DNA from: Betaproteobacteria bacterium | Lineage (GTDB): Bacteria > Pseudomonadota > Gammaproteobacteria > Burkholderiales > Rhodocyclaceae | DNA: 64,000 nt | Assembly (NCBI GenBank): GCA_016194935.1 | Contig: JACQAO010000056.1 | Span: 1-64,000 of the forward strand | Reading direction: 5' to 3' | Part shown: one piece after another, positions 44,649 to 52,873 of the stretch | How positions within the stretch are numbered: position 1 is the stretch's first letter | Layout: each line of letters starts with the position of its first letter | Translations under genes and position numbers: made by a program | Notes under the pieces: generated by a model | What the model was told of the DNA's origin: nothing | Seen by the model: only the letters and a program-made list of their open reading frames with translations | Database searches by the model: none

Positions 44649-45098
44649 TCATCGCTTGGGGCCACGGATGACATTGGGTGTTTTGTTCGATTTAGGCAGT
44701 CCGGGATTGAGATGCAGCCAAGCTGGTGCACTTGGTACCCATGTGTCGATGGTCGGCTTGAACCAGGACGAATCGTCCAAACTTCCCGGCTTAATGGAAA
44801 TGTCACCAGGGGCTATCTCGCCCTTTGCGAATAGCGGCGTACCGCAATCGGGGCAAAAACCGCGATCCGTCCAACGTCCTGCTTCACCCACGACCCGATG
44901 GTATTTGGGCTGGCCCTGCAGCAGGCGCAGAGCGGATTCGCTAATCAACGCAACAGTAACAAAGGCCCCTCTGCTTGCGCGCTGGCAATCCCGGCAATGG
45001 CAATTGAACATGGCGAGAGGCGCCTCAGCACATTCATAGCGCAAGGCACCACAGGCGCATCCACCTTGAAATGGAACTATGATCGGAGGAATTTGCAT
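44649..45098 (-). CDS. GFA / CENP-V family zinc protein
   Basis: 149 residues from ATG 45098. Zinc ligands: GGCACGALRYEC, FNCHCRDCQRASRG and GFCPDCGTPLFA. GDISIKPGSLDD is typical of the group annotated as glutathione-dependent formaldehyde-activating. It diverges considerably from the GFA protein encoded at 41900-42322. It stands alone on the leftward strand. Confidence 0.9.
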   Translation of the reverse strand: MQIPPIIVPFQGGCACGALRYECAEAPLAMFNCHCRDCQRASRGAFVTVALISESALRLLQGQPKYHRVVGEAGRWTDRGFCPDCGTPLFAKGEIAPGDISIKPGSLDDSSWFKPTIDTWVPSAPAWLHLNPGLPKSNKTPNVIRGPKR

Positions 45099-45185
45099 TT
45101 CAGTGTTAGCTCCATACAGGGGCTGCGAGGTTTCATCCAAGGCAGGCAATTTACTTCCTTACTGCGCGTGATGGGTTGGCCTGCA

Positions 45186-45677
45186 TCACTTCGCGAGCAA
45201 TGACAAGATGAGTTCATCGGTGATCTCGGACGGTTGGCCGCGCCACACGATCTTGCCCGCACGATTGACAAAGATGGCGTAGGGAAGGGCTTTGATGCCC
45301 AGTGCTTTGTGCAGGCTTTTCGATCCTTCAATGGCTGTAGCGTAGTGCATCGGGAGTTTTCCCAAGAACGGATCAACCACCTTTTTTGATTCCTGGGATA
45401 CGCCGATGATGACCAGACCCTTGGCGCCAAATTTCTCGTGCCACATGTTCAACCTTGGAATGGATTCCCGACATGGCTCGCACCATGTGGCCCAAAAGTC
45501 GATGAGTACGATGTGATCAGCCGTTGCCGCCGTAGCGCCGAGAAACTGCAGGTCGTTCTCGGGCAGTGGGGCTCCAATCTCGACCCCGTTGAAGAAGTCG
45601 GCAAACCCCGCGTAGACGGGAAATGCGATCACAATTGCAAAAGCAAAACTAATGAGGAGTTTTTTCAAGGCAGTCAA
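45186..45677 (-). CDS. TlpA/ResA-like exported thiol-disulfide oxidoreductase
   Basis: 163 residues assuming the TTG at 45677 (LTALKKLLISFAFAIVIAFPVYA), which yields a clean signal peptide; an open frame continues to 45749 without an obvious signal. The thioredoxin-fold active site is WCEPC in IDFWATWCEPCRESIP, followed by VIIGVSQESKK and the cis-Pro loop KALPYAIFVNRAGKIV. It works in the periplasm reducing disulfides. No cytochrome-maturation genes are adjacent. Confidence 0.85.
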   Translation of the reverse strand: MTALKKLLISFAFAIVIAFPVYAGFADFFNGVEIGAPLPENDLQFLGATAATADHIVLIDFWATWCEPCRESIPRLNMWHEKFGAKGLVIIGVSQESKKVVDPFLGKLPMHYATAIEGSKSLHKALGIKALPYAIFVNRAGKIVWRGQPSEITDELILSLLAK

Positions 45678-45767
45678 CGTGTGACATGAGCGGCTGCTGG
45701 AGGGCGCAGCCCGGAAGCAGTCCGCTCGATGGAAAGAGAGGCCGCACACCTACATCGCTACGTATAC

Positions 45768-46199
45768 TCACTTGGATATGGGGATCGACTTGGCTGCAAT
45801 GCGGTCGGGCAAGACACGCGCGATCAATTCTGTGTCGCAATATTCCTCGTATCGGACGATCTTTCCATCCTCGAAGTGGATCACGAAGACATAGTCGTTG
45901 TCGTAGCGTTGACCGTCGCGGGTCAGATTCTTTCCTCTGGCTTGCAGAACGATGACATCGCCGCCATCGATTAAGCGGGTGGGGATAGTGGCTCGTTCAA
46001 CGAGAGCGCGATCCAGTGGGCGGAACACCTCGTCGATGATGGTTTGCTTGCCCGAGAACTCACCACTCCAGGAGCCTTCACCTATAGTGCGCCAAACGAC
46101 ATTATCGTGGCACGCCTCCCAAAAGGGCGCGCCATTGCCTTTGGCGACTTCGTCGAAGATGTCAGAGACGAGTTGGGCGTTGGGGGAGAGGTTACGCAT
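45768..46199 (-). CDS. SnoaL-like / NTF2-fold protein
   Basis: 143 residues from ATG 46199. NTF2-like cone fold: LVSDIFDEVAKGNGAPFWEACHDNVVWRTIGEGSWSGEFSG, then VFVIHFEDGKIVRYEEYCDTELIA. Family members act as isomerases, cyclases or ligand carriers; this one matches the ketosteroid-isomerase-related group of unknown function. It stands alone on the leftward strand. Confidence 0.83.
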   Translation of the reverse strand: MRNLSPNAQLVSDIFDEVAKGNGAPFWEACHDNVVWRTIGEGSWSGEFSGKQTIIDEVFRPLDRALVERATIPTRLIDGGDVIVLQARGKNLTRDGQRYDNDYVFVIHFEDGKIVRYEEYCDTELIARVLPDRIAAKSIPISK

Positions 46200-46409
46200 A
46201 AGCTTCCTAGTCTTTGGTGGCCTTGGAAGTCGTGTACGACCGCAGGTGCGGCCTAACCATAATGACGACGTCGATTTCGGTGTATATCCGGATTCCCAAG
46301 GATGAATACTTCCTACCACTGACCCATATCTGTGGCGGACAAGCGTTAAACATTACAGTATTCGTGCCGAAACGCAATATGCGTCACCTGTTAAGCGTTG
46401 AAATTCGTG
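46200..46409. other. Non-coding stretch ahead of the toxin-antitoxin pair
   Basis: About 270 bases without a gene separate the SnoaL-like gene from the antitoxin gene. It contains GCCTAAC near 46248 and GTTAAAC near 46350, which fit integron core-site patterns. They lack the complementary inner arms an attC site needs. Short GTATTCG-type motifs recur from about 46360 onward. Confidence 0.4.
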
Positions 46410-46438
46410 TTGCCGTTAAGTACTGTATTCGGTATCAT
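46410..46438 (+). promoter_or_regulatory. Promoter of the toxin-antitoxin pair
   Basis: TTGCCG (46410-46415), a 17-base spacer and TATCAT (46433-46438), 33 bases ahead of the antitoxin ATG. The motif TACTGTATTCGGTA inside it and ATTCGT motifs on either side are candidates for autoregulatory binding. Confidence 0.5.
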
Positions 46439-46471
46439 ATTCGTAAATTTCAGTACCGCCCTGGAGGTCGC

Positions 46472-46738
46472 ATGAATACACTTACTGTTGCTGAACTCAA
46501 GCGCCGCGGCATGGCTGCCATTGAAGATGGTCTGCGGCGCGGCCCGGTGCATATCGTCAAGCGCAACAAGCCGGCGGCTGTGGTGTTATCCGAGGACGAG
46601 TATCAGCGACTCGCTCACGGCAGGGTGACAATGCCGAGCGGGATGACCGCCGTGCAGTGGCTGCTGTCCCAACCGGCCACCGGCAAGCGCAGCAAGGCGC
46701 GGATAGACGCCGGTCTCAAGGCCGAGCGCGACTGGTGA
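46472..46738 (+). CDS. Phd/YefM-type antitoxin
   Basis: 88 residues; GGAGGT precedes ATG 46472. The N-terminal Phd/YefM DNA-binding pattern is TLTVAELKRRGMAAIEDGLRRGPVHIVKRNKPAAVVLSEDEYQRL. A flexible C-terminal tail for toxin neutralisation follows. The stop TGA overlaps the GTG start of the toxin gene, the standard coupling for such pairs. It should repress its own promoter at 46410-46438. Confidence 0.9.
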   Translation: MNTLTVAELKRRGMAAIEDGLRRGPVHIVKRNKPAAVVLSEDEYQRLAHGRVTMPSGMTAVQWLLSQPATGKRSKARIDAGLKAERDW

Positions 46739-47148
46739 TTGCTTTCTTCGACGCCAGCGCCTTGATCTACCTGATTGAGGGCAAGGAGCCGTTCGCTGCC
46801 AAGGTGCGCAAGGAACTTGCTGTACTCGCCAGGAAACACTCAACGCTGGGGGCGGCGGTAAGTCGGCTGACTTGGCTGGAGTGTCGGGTTGGGCCGATGA
46901 AGGTCGGCGACATGGAGACATTGGCGGCGTTCGATGCTTTTTTCGCCCGGCCTGATCTGGTCTGGGTGGAACTGACCAGGGATGTGGTGGAACTGGCGGC
47001 TGTCATTCGCGTCAAACAGGGGCTGCGGACACCGGACGCCTTGCAGGCGGCATGCTGCCTGCAGTTGGGCGCGGCGCATATTTTCCTGAGCGGAGATAGC
47101 GCCTTCAAGCGCGTGGCAGGCCTGAATGGTCGTATATTATGTGCCTGA
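46735..47148 (+). CDS. PIN-domain ribonuclease toxin (VapC type)
   Basis: 137 residues from GTG 46735, overlapping the antitoxin stop. The acidic PIN residues are visible: Asp6 in FFDASALIYL, Glu in LTWLECR, Asp in LRTPDALQAACCLQ, and Asp in FLSGDSAFKRV. VapC-like toxins cut tRNA or rRNA with Mg ions. The pairing with a Phd/YefM-type rather than an AbrB-type antitoxin is common. Confidence 0.9.
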   Translation: MIAFFDASALIYLIEGKEPFAAKVRKELAVLARKHSTLGAAVSRLTWLECRVGPMKVGDMETLAAFDAFFARPDLVWVELTRDVVELAAVIRVKQGLRTPDALQAACCLQLGAAHIFLSGDSAFKRVAGLNGRILCA

Positions 47149-47189
47149 GTATTTTCCCGTATAGACTTTAACCAGGAAGGAATACCCGT

Positions 47190-48047
47190 ATGCCTCCGAT
47201 GCGCCAGCGCAGCGTACTATGCGCCAATCCCACCGGACTGCACCGCGTGGCCTATACCGAATGGGGCGAGCCGCACAACCCCAAGGTGCTGGTGTGCGTG
47301 CATGGCCTGACGCGCTGCGGGCGCGACTTCGATTTTCTCGCCCAGGCGCTGGAGGCTAAGTACCGCGTGGTCTGCCCCGACGTGGTTGGTCGCGGCCTCA
47401 GCGACTGGCTTGTCGATAAGCCGCAGTACAGAATAGAACAGTACCTGGCGGACATGGTGACGCTGATCGCGCGGCTGGATGTCGAGCAGGTGCATTGGGT
47501 CGGCACGTCGATGGGCGGGCTGATCGGCATGGCGCTGGCGGCCCAGGCCAATACCCCCATCAGCCGGCTGGTGCTGAACGATGCCGGGCCGGTGGTAACG
47601 GCGGTGTCGATGGTGCGTATTGCCCAGTATGTCGGCAAGGACCCGCGTTTCGAATCAATGGAACAAGCGGAGCAGTTTGTGCGCGCGGTCAGCGCAACTT
47701 TCGGACAGTTTACCGATGCGCAGTGGCGGCACCTGACCGAGCATGTGGTGCGTACCGGCGCCGACGGCAAGATCGAGTTCCGCTACGACCCCGGCATTGC
47801 CGAGCCGTTCCGGCAGTTTCGGGGAGAGGGTCAGGACCTGGAATTGTGGCCGATCTACGACGCTATCCGTTGCCCGACATTGGTGATACGCGGCGCCGAG
47901 TCGGATTTGCTGCGACCGGAGACTGTGGCGCAGATGAGGCAGCGCGGCCCGCATGCTGAAAGCGCTGAAATACCAGGAGTCGGCCATGCGCCGATGCTGA
48001 TGGATGAAGCGCAGGTTGCCGTGGTGCGCAAATTCCTGCTGAAATAA
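47190..48047 (+). CDS. Alpha/beta-fold hydrolase
   Basis: 285 residues. Oxyanion region VCVHGLTRCGRDFDFLA, nucleophile elbow GTSMGG (GxSxG), acid Asp in RGAESDLLRPET and His in PGVGHAPML complete the triad. It hydrolyses an ester, lactone or thioester; the substrate is unknown. It is convergent with paaX (4 bp apart), and a short related fragment survives at 54274-54360 on the other side of the paa cluster. A link to phenylacetate metabolism is therefore possible but unproven. Confidence 0.9.
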   Translation: MPPMRQRSVLCANPTGLHRVAYTEWGEPHNPKVLVCVHGLTRCGRDFDFLAQALEAKYRVVCPDVVGRGLSDWLVDKPQYRIEQYLADMVTLIARLDVEQVHWVGTSMGGLIGMALAAQANTPISRLVLNDAGPVVTAVSMVRIAQYVGKDPRFESMEQAEQFVRAVSATFGQFTDAQWRHLTEHVVRTGADGKIEFRYDPGIAEPFRQFRGEGQDLELWPIYDAIRCPTLVIRGAESDLLRPETVAQMRQRGPHAESAEIPGVGHAPMLMDEAQVAVVRKFLLK

Positions 48048-48051
48048 AATT

Positions 48052-48984
48052 TTAGTCTCGCAACATGCGTTGGCTGATAGCGCGTGGAGTTTTTTTGAAC
48101 GACCCTTCGGCAGCCTCCATATGAGCGCATAAAAACGCTTCGCTGCCGGCCAGCAAACCACGGTACAAAGCGATACACAATTGTCTGCCCTGTACCCCGG
48201 GCCAGTCCGCTGGCAACAAGGCTTCTGGCAGATTGGGGTCACGCAGCAAAACCCTGCGATATTCATGGATGAGCAGGGTACGCACAAAAAAAGTTTCCGC
48301 CGGATTCAAATTTTCAAGCGCTGCAAGCATAGGCTCAAACCGCGCCATAAATTGCCGCCACGCCTGCGCCACTTCGGTCAGCTTGAAGCTTTCCGCCATG
48401 ATGCATTGCAAGGGCTTACGTGAATACGCCGCAATACTGGCGGCGCTCAGTACCGCAACGCGCTCGCCAGCGGGTGCTGTTTTCAGGATTTCCTGAAGCG
48501 AAATGTGATCCGCGTGGGGATGTGCGAGCAGATTCACCGACACCTGGCCAAAGCCTTGCCACAACAATTCACGGCGCAGATATTTCCTCTCGCTGGCGCG
48601 CATCGCAGCGTCCAGTAGCACCAGTGTCCAACGCCCGTCCCATTCCGGGAAACTGGATTCGTAGATGCGCCGGTCAGCGTGCTGCACACGCCGCCGGCCT
48701 GTGTCGGACAGCGCATAAAAGCTGCGCCGGCCAATGCGTGTTGCTACCAGCCAGTCGTCCGCAACAAGCCGGAATGCGCTGGTTCGCACCAGCCTGGGAG
48801 ACAGCCCGAACAACTCACTCAAGCTGATCAAGCTGCCCAGCCAGACAGATTGCCTGCGGGGGGCAATGGCATCGCCGTAAAGCGTAATCAGCAGTGAATT
48901 GGCTCTCAATACCAGGCCGCGCCGCACTCTGGCGACCTTGGCTGAAATCTGGACATTCGAAATCTTGTGGCGCACCATGCTCCT
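48052..48984 (-). CDS. paaX: PaaX-family transcriptional repressor of phenylacetate genes
   Basis: 310 residues from ATG 48984; 48975 and an upstream start at 49047 are alternatives, and none has a perfect ribosome site. The N-terminal winged helix reads SLISLSELFGLSPRLVRTSAFRLVADDWL, then GRRSFYALSDTGRRRV. The middle and C-terminal PaaX domains contain WDGRWTLVLLD and LIHEYRRVLLRDPNLPEALLPADWPG. PaaX binds operators near paa promoters and is released by phenylacetyl-CoA. It is divergent from paaA across a 112-bp region with an inverted repeat. Confidence 0.93.
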   Translation of the reverse strand, partial: RSMVRHKISNVQISAKVARVRRGLVLRANSLLITLYGDAIAPRRQSVWLGSLISLSELFGLSPRLVRTSAFRLVADDWLVATRIGRRSFYALSDTGRRRVQHADRRIYESSFPEWDGRWTLVLLDAAMRASERKYLRRELLWQGFGQVSVNLLAHPHADHISLQEILKTAPAGERVAVLSAASIAAYSRKPLQCIMAESFKLTEVAQAWRQFMARFEPMLAALENLNPAETFFVRTLLIHEYRRVLLRDPNLPEALLPADWPGVQGRQLCIALYRGLLAGSEAFLCAHMEAAEGSFKKTPRAISQRMLRD

Positions 48985-48996
48985 CATTCGCCAAAG

Positions 48997-49034
48997 CGAT
49001 ACATGAAATTCAATTGCATGAGTCCTTTGTATCG
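48997..49034. promoter_or_regulatory. Candidate PaaX operator
   Basis: CGATACA at 48997-49003 and its exact complement TGTATCG at 49028-49034, centres about 31 bp (three helix turns) apart. The right arm lies in the spacer of the paaA promoter and the left arm reaches the start of paaX. This suits repression of both genes. Confidence 0.5.
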
Positions 49035-49041
49035 TTAATAT
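49014..49041 (+). promoter_or_regulatory. Promoter of paaABCDE-K
   Basis: TTGCAT (49014-49019), a 16-base spacer and TAATAT (49036-49041), about 56 bases ahead of the paaA ATG, overlapping the candidate operator. Confidence 0.5.
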
Positions 49042-49096
49042 TCGCATACTTTGTGGTCATTCGACCCGGATCGGCAAACCTGCAACGGAGCTTGAT

Positions 49097-50092
49097 ATGT
49101 ATGCACAACTTGTGGAAACCGGCGCGAAAGCAGTCAAAACCCTCGACCAGATGGAGCCGCAAGAACGGGCATTTCAGGAAAGAATCAACGCCGGCATCAA
49201 GACGGAGCCCAAGGACTGGATGCCCGAGGCTTACCGTAAAACACTGGTGCGGCAGATATCCCAGCATGCCCACTCGGAATACGTGGGCATGCTGCCCGAA
49301 GCCAACTGGATCACCCGCGCGCCCACCCTCAAGCGCAAAGCCATCCTCCTGGCCAAGGTGCAGGACGAAGCCGGCCATGCCCTGTATCTCTACAGCGCCG
49401 TAGAAACGCTGGGCGTGACGCGCGACCAGACTTACCTCGATTTGCTTTCCGGCAAGGCCAAGTATTCCAGCATCTTCAACTACCCGACACTGACCTGGGC
49501 CGATATCGGGGCCATAGGCTGGTTGGTGGACGGCTCCGCCATCGTCAACCAGATCCCGCTTTGCCGCTGCTCCTACGGCCCGTATGCCAGGGCGATGGTG
49601 CGTGTGTGCAAGGAAGAGTCGTTCCACCAGCGTCAGGGCTTTGACATCATGCAGGCGCTTTGCAAAGGTACGCCAGAACAAAAAGCGATGGCGCAGGATG
49701 CGCTCAACCGCTGGTGGTGGCCGTCCCTGGCGATGCACGGCCCGCCCGATGAACTGTCCGCCAACAGCGCCCAGTCGATGGCCTGGAAGATCAAGCAAAA
49801 CAGCAACGACGAACTGCGTCAGCGGTTCATCGACCAGACGGCGCCGCAGATCGAGTTTTTGGGCCTGGCGCTGCCGGATGCCGATCTCAAGTGGAATGAA
49901 GCGCGCGGTCATTACGATTACGGCGCGATTGACTGGGAAGAGTTTTTTAATGTGGTCAATGGCAAAGGCCCCTGCAACCAGGAGCGGCTGGCCGCCCGCA
50001 ACCAGGCTTGGGAAGAGGGCGCATGGTTCCGTGAGGCCATGAGTGCTTATGCAGCCAAACAGGAACAGTCGGATATGCAGGGGGCCACATGA
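49097..50092 (+). CDS. paaA: 1,2-phenylacetyl-CoA epoxidase, catalytic subunit A
   Basis: 331 residues. A ferritin-like diiron protein: [14 protein letters not shown] supplies Glu91 and His94, and [14 protein letters not shown] supplies the second metal-binding helix. [20 protein letters not shown] is characteristic of PaaA. With PaaC it forms the core that inserts oxygen into the ring of phenylacetyl-CoA. Its stop overlaps the paaB start (ATGA). Confidence 0.97.
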   Translation: MYAQLVETGAKAVKTLDQMEPQERAFQERINAGIKTEPKDWMPEAYRKTLVRQISQHAHSEYVGMLPEANWITRAPTLKRKAILLAKVQDEAGHALYLYSAVETLGVTRDQTYLDLLSGKAKYSSIFNYPTLTWADIGAIGWLVDGSAIVNQIPLCRCSYGPYARAMVRVCKEESFHQRQGFDIMQALCKGTPEQKAMAQDALNRWWWPSLAMHGPPDELSANSAQSMAWKIKQNSNDELRQRFIDQTAPQIEFLGLALPDADLKWNEARGHYDYGAIDWEEFFNVVNGKGPCNQERLAARNQAWEEGAWFREAMSAYAAKQEQSDMQGAT

Positions 50093-50388
50093 CATCAAAC
50101 GACGTAAAACCCGAATGGCCCTTATGGGAAATCTTCATTCGCAGCCAGCATGGCCTGGCGCACAAGCATGTGGGCAGCCTGCACGCGGTGGATGGCGCCA
50201 GCGCCATCCACCACGCGCGCGATGTATATACCCGGCGCAATGAGGGCGTAAGCATCTGGGCGGTGCGCGCCGCCGACATCGTGGCCAGCAGCCCCGGCGA
50301 CAAAGAAGCTTTGTTCGATCCCGCGCAAAGCAAGGTCTACCGCCATCCCACTTTTTTTCCCACACCGGACGGTGTAAAAAACCTCTAA
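50089..50388 (+). CDS. paaB: 1,2-phenylacetyl-CoA epoxidase subunit B
   Basis: 99 residues: [29 protein letters not shown] and [19 protein letters not shown] are diagnostic of PaaB, the small subunit bridging PaaAC heterodimers. It overlaps paaA by four bases, and paaC follows after six. Confidence 0.97.
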   Translation: MTSNDVKPEWPLWEIFIRSQHGLAHKHVGSLHAVDGASAIHHARDVYTRRNEGVSIWAVRAADIVASSPGDKEALFDPAQSKVYRHPTFFPTPDGVKNL

Positions 50389-50394
50389 GGCCGC

Positions 50395-51150
50395 ATGCGT
50401 ATGAGCCACAAATTCCAGTACCTGCTGCGTCTCGGCGACAACTGCCTGGTGCTGTCGCAGCAGCTTGCTGCGTGGTGCGGTCACGGGCCGGCGCTGGAAG
50501 AGGATTTGGCGCTGACCAATGTGGCGCTCGACCTGCTCGGGCAAGCCCGGCTGTGGCTGTCGTACGCAGGTGAAGTGGAGGGCCGTGGCCGTGACGAAGA
50601 CGCGCTGGCCTTTGGCCGGGATGGCCTGGACTTTCGCAATCTGCTGCTGGTCGAGCAACCCAACGGCCACTATGGCAATACCGTGGCGCGCCAGTTTTTG
50701 TTCGACGCATGGCACCGGCAACTGCTGGCGGGCTTGTGTGAGTCCAGCGACCCACGCATCGCGGAGATCGCGCAAAAAGCCGTTAAAGAAGTGCGTTACC
50801 ACGTCGAACGCAGCGCCGGGCTGATGATCGCCTTGGGCAATGGCACAGCGCTGAGCCACGCACGCATGCAGGATGCCGTGAATATGCTCTGGCCTTACAC
50901 CAATGAGTGGTTTGACTCCGATGCAATCGACGCGCAATGCGCCTCGGCTGGCGTGGCGCCTGCTGCATCAAGCCTCGCAGCCGCGTGGCGTGCCGATGTG
51001 GAAACGGTGCTTGGCCGTGCCGGGTTAACCACACCCACTTACACAGGCCACCAGCGGGGCGGCAAGCTGGGTGTTCATTCAGAACACCTGGGCCGCCTGC
51101 TCACCGCGTTGCAATTCATGCAACGCGCCTATCCCGGAGCGCAGTGGTGA
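50395..51150 (+). CDS. paaC: 1,2-phenylacetyl-CoA epoxidase subunit C
   Basis: 251 residues from ATG 50395; ATG 50401 is equally possible. Degenerate ferritin-like partner of PaaA: LRLGDNCLVLSQQLAAWCGHGPALEEDLALTNVALDLLGQAR, then VRYHVERSAGLMIALG and GVHSEHLGRLL. It has a structural role in the epoxidase. The stop TGA overlaps the GTG start of paaD. Confidence 0.96.
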   Translation: MRMSHKFQYLLRLGDNCLVLSQQLAAWCGHGPALEEDLALTNVALDLLGQARLWLSYAGEVEGRGRDEDALAFGRDGLDFRNLLLVEQPNGHYGNTVARQFLFDAWHRQLLAGLCESSDPRIAEIAQKAVKEVRYHVERSAGLMIALGNGTALSHARMQDAVNMLWPYTNEWFDSDAIDAQCASAGVAPAASSLAAAWRADVETVLGRAGLTTPTYTGHQRGGKLGVHSEHLGRLLTALQFMQRAYPGAQW

Positions 51151-51719
51151 GCGCCGCTTTTGTGGCACAGGCCAGGCCGCTCGCCAGTCGGGAAACAATT
51201 CTTGCCTGGCTGGGTGAAGTGATGGACCCTGAAGTGCCGGTGGTGTCGGTGATTGACCTGGGCATCGTGCGCGATGTTCGCTGGCAGGACGAGGCGGGTC
51301 GCGCATCACGCGTGCCATCCCTGCTGGTGATCGTCACCCCTACCTATTCGGGTTGTCCCGCTACCGAAGTGATTGCGGAGTCAATTCGCAGTGTCCTGCA
51401 TGCTCATGGAATTGATGAAGTCGAGGTACGCACCCTGTTGTCGCCGGCCTGGACCACCGACTGGATGACTCCCGCCGCTCGTGAAGCTTTGCGCGCCTAC
51501 GGCATCGCGCCGCCGGTGTTGCGCGCAACGGGTGCCGACAATGCTCAAGTGATCGACATCACCGCGCTGACGCTCAGACTCAGCCGCGTGGCCGTACCTT
51601 GCCCACGCTGCGCTTCGCGCAAGACACGTTTGTTGTCCCAGTTCGGTTCCACTGCCTGCAAGGCGTTGTACCAGTGCAATGATTGCCTGGAGCCTTTTGA
51701 TTATTTCAAGCCGCATTGA
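51147..51719 (+). CDS. paaD: 1,2-phenylacetyl-CoA epoxidase maturation protein D
   Basis: 190 residues from GTG 51147, which overlaps the paaC stop; an open frame extends far upstream inside paaC but is not used. The N-terminal MIP18/DUF59 domain is VMDPEVPVVSVIDLGIVRDV with TPTYSGCPATEVI. A C-terminal zinc ribbon follows: CPRCASRKT and YQCNDCLEPFDYFKPH. PaaD is thought to help iron-sulfur or diiron assembly. Confidence 0.95.
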   Translation: MSAAFVAQARPLASRETILAWLGEVMDPEVPVVSVIDLGIVRDVRWQDEAGRASRVPSLLVIVTPTYSGCPATEVIAESIRSVLHAHGIDEVEVRTLLSPAWTTDWMTPAAREALRAYGIAPPVLRATGADNAQVIDITALTLRLSRVAVPCPRCASRKTRLLSQFGSTACKALYQCNDCLEPFDYFKPH

Positions 51720-51750
51720 ACCATTGAACATTGGGGATTGAAGAATACCT

Positions 51751-52851
51751 GTGACCTCGCACCAGTTTCACGCTCTCAAGGTCAGCGACATTCAGGCTGT
51801 CACGCGCGATGCGGTGGCCTTGACCTTCGCTGTGCCGGAACACTTGTCGCAGGTATTTGCTTATAAGCAGGGCCAGTACCTCACGTTGCGCACAACGCTG
51901 GACGGGCAGGAATTGCGGCGCTCATACTCCATCTGCGCAGCGGTACAGGACAGGCGGTTGCGGGTTGCCATCAAGCGCGTTGCGGGTGGAGTTTTTTCCA
52001 ATTGGGCGGCAGAGAATTTATTGCCCGGCATGGTCATTGAGGTGATGCCGCCGCAAGGCAATTTCAATATTCCTCTGACGCCGCAGATTCCCCGCAATAT
52101 TGCAGCCTTTGCTGCGGGCAGCGGCATCACGCCGGTGCTGTCGATCATCAAGACGGCGCTGTTTGCCGAACCGCAAACCAGCGTAACTTTGGTATATGGC
52201 AACCGCGCTTCGAGCAGTGTGATGTTCAAGGAGGAACTTGAAGACCTCAAGGATACCTATCTGGAGCGCTTCAATCTGGTGTGGATCATGAGCCGGGAGT
52301 CACAGGAAATCCCTTTGTTCAATGGCCGCATCGACTATGAAAAATGCAGCCAACTGTTGAGTCGTTGGCTGGACCCTGCAAGCATGGATGCCGCCTTCAT
52401 TTGCGGCCCGGAGGATATGATGCTGGCCACCGCACAGGCGCTGCAAGACAAGGGCGTGGAGCAGTCGCGCATCAGGATCGAGCGGTTTGGCGCAGTCCTT
52501 CAAGATGGTACACCGCGCATTTTGCACACCTCGCGTCCGCCTGCGCCTGGCAACGATGCGTGCCAGGTCGAAATCATCCTGGACGGCACGCGGCACAGCT
52601 TTGTAATGCAAAAAAACCGGAACAATCTGGTGGATGCGGCACTCAAAGCCGGACTGGAGATACCCTATTCCTGCAAGAGCGGGGTATGTTCAAGTTGCCG
52701 AGCCAAGGTGGTGCAGGGCGAGGTAGACATGGATAGCAACTTTGCACTGGAAGATTACGAAGTGGCACGCGGTTTCGTGCTGTGCTGCCAGAGCTATCCG
52801 GTCACAGACAAGCTGGTGATCGATTTCGACGAAGACCATCCGCACAACTGA
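51751..52851 (+). CDS. paaE: 1,2-phenylacetyl-CoA epoxidase reductase subunit E
   Basis: 366 residues from GTG 51751. The FAD domain carries RRSYSIC, the NAD domain AAGSGITPVLSIIKTAL and ICGPEDMM. A C-terminal plant-type 2Fe-2S domain has Cys ligands in YSCKSGVCSSC and the later VLCCQS. It passes electrons from NADPH to PaaA. It lies 31 bp after paaD. Confidence 0.96.
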   Translation: MTSHQFHALKVSDIQAVTRDAVALTFAVPEHLSQVFAYKQGQYLTLRTTLDGQELRRSYSICAAVQDRRLRVAIKRVAGGVFSNWAAENLLPGMVIEVMPPQGNFNIPLTPQIPRNIAAFAAGSGITPVLSIIKTALFAEPQTSVTLVYGNRASSSVMFKEELEDLKDTYLERFNLVWIMSRESQEIPLFNGRIDYEKCSQLLSRWLDPASMDAAFICGPEDMMLATAQALQDKGVEQSRIRIERFGAVLQDGTPRILHTSRPPAPGNDACQVEIILDGTRHSFVMQKNRNNLVDAALKAGLEIPYSCKSGVCSSCRAKVVQGEVDMDSNFALEDYEVARGFVLCCQSYPVTDKLVIDFDEDHPHN

Positions 52852-52873
52852 AGGCTGTCCAGAGGAGACATGG

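Noticed and set aside
46248-46356. GCCTAAC and GTTAAAC about 105 bp apart, resembling integron attC core sites
   Set aside because: The bases inside the two core sites are not complementary, so the folded attC stem cannot form; no integrase gene is in the window.
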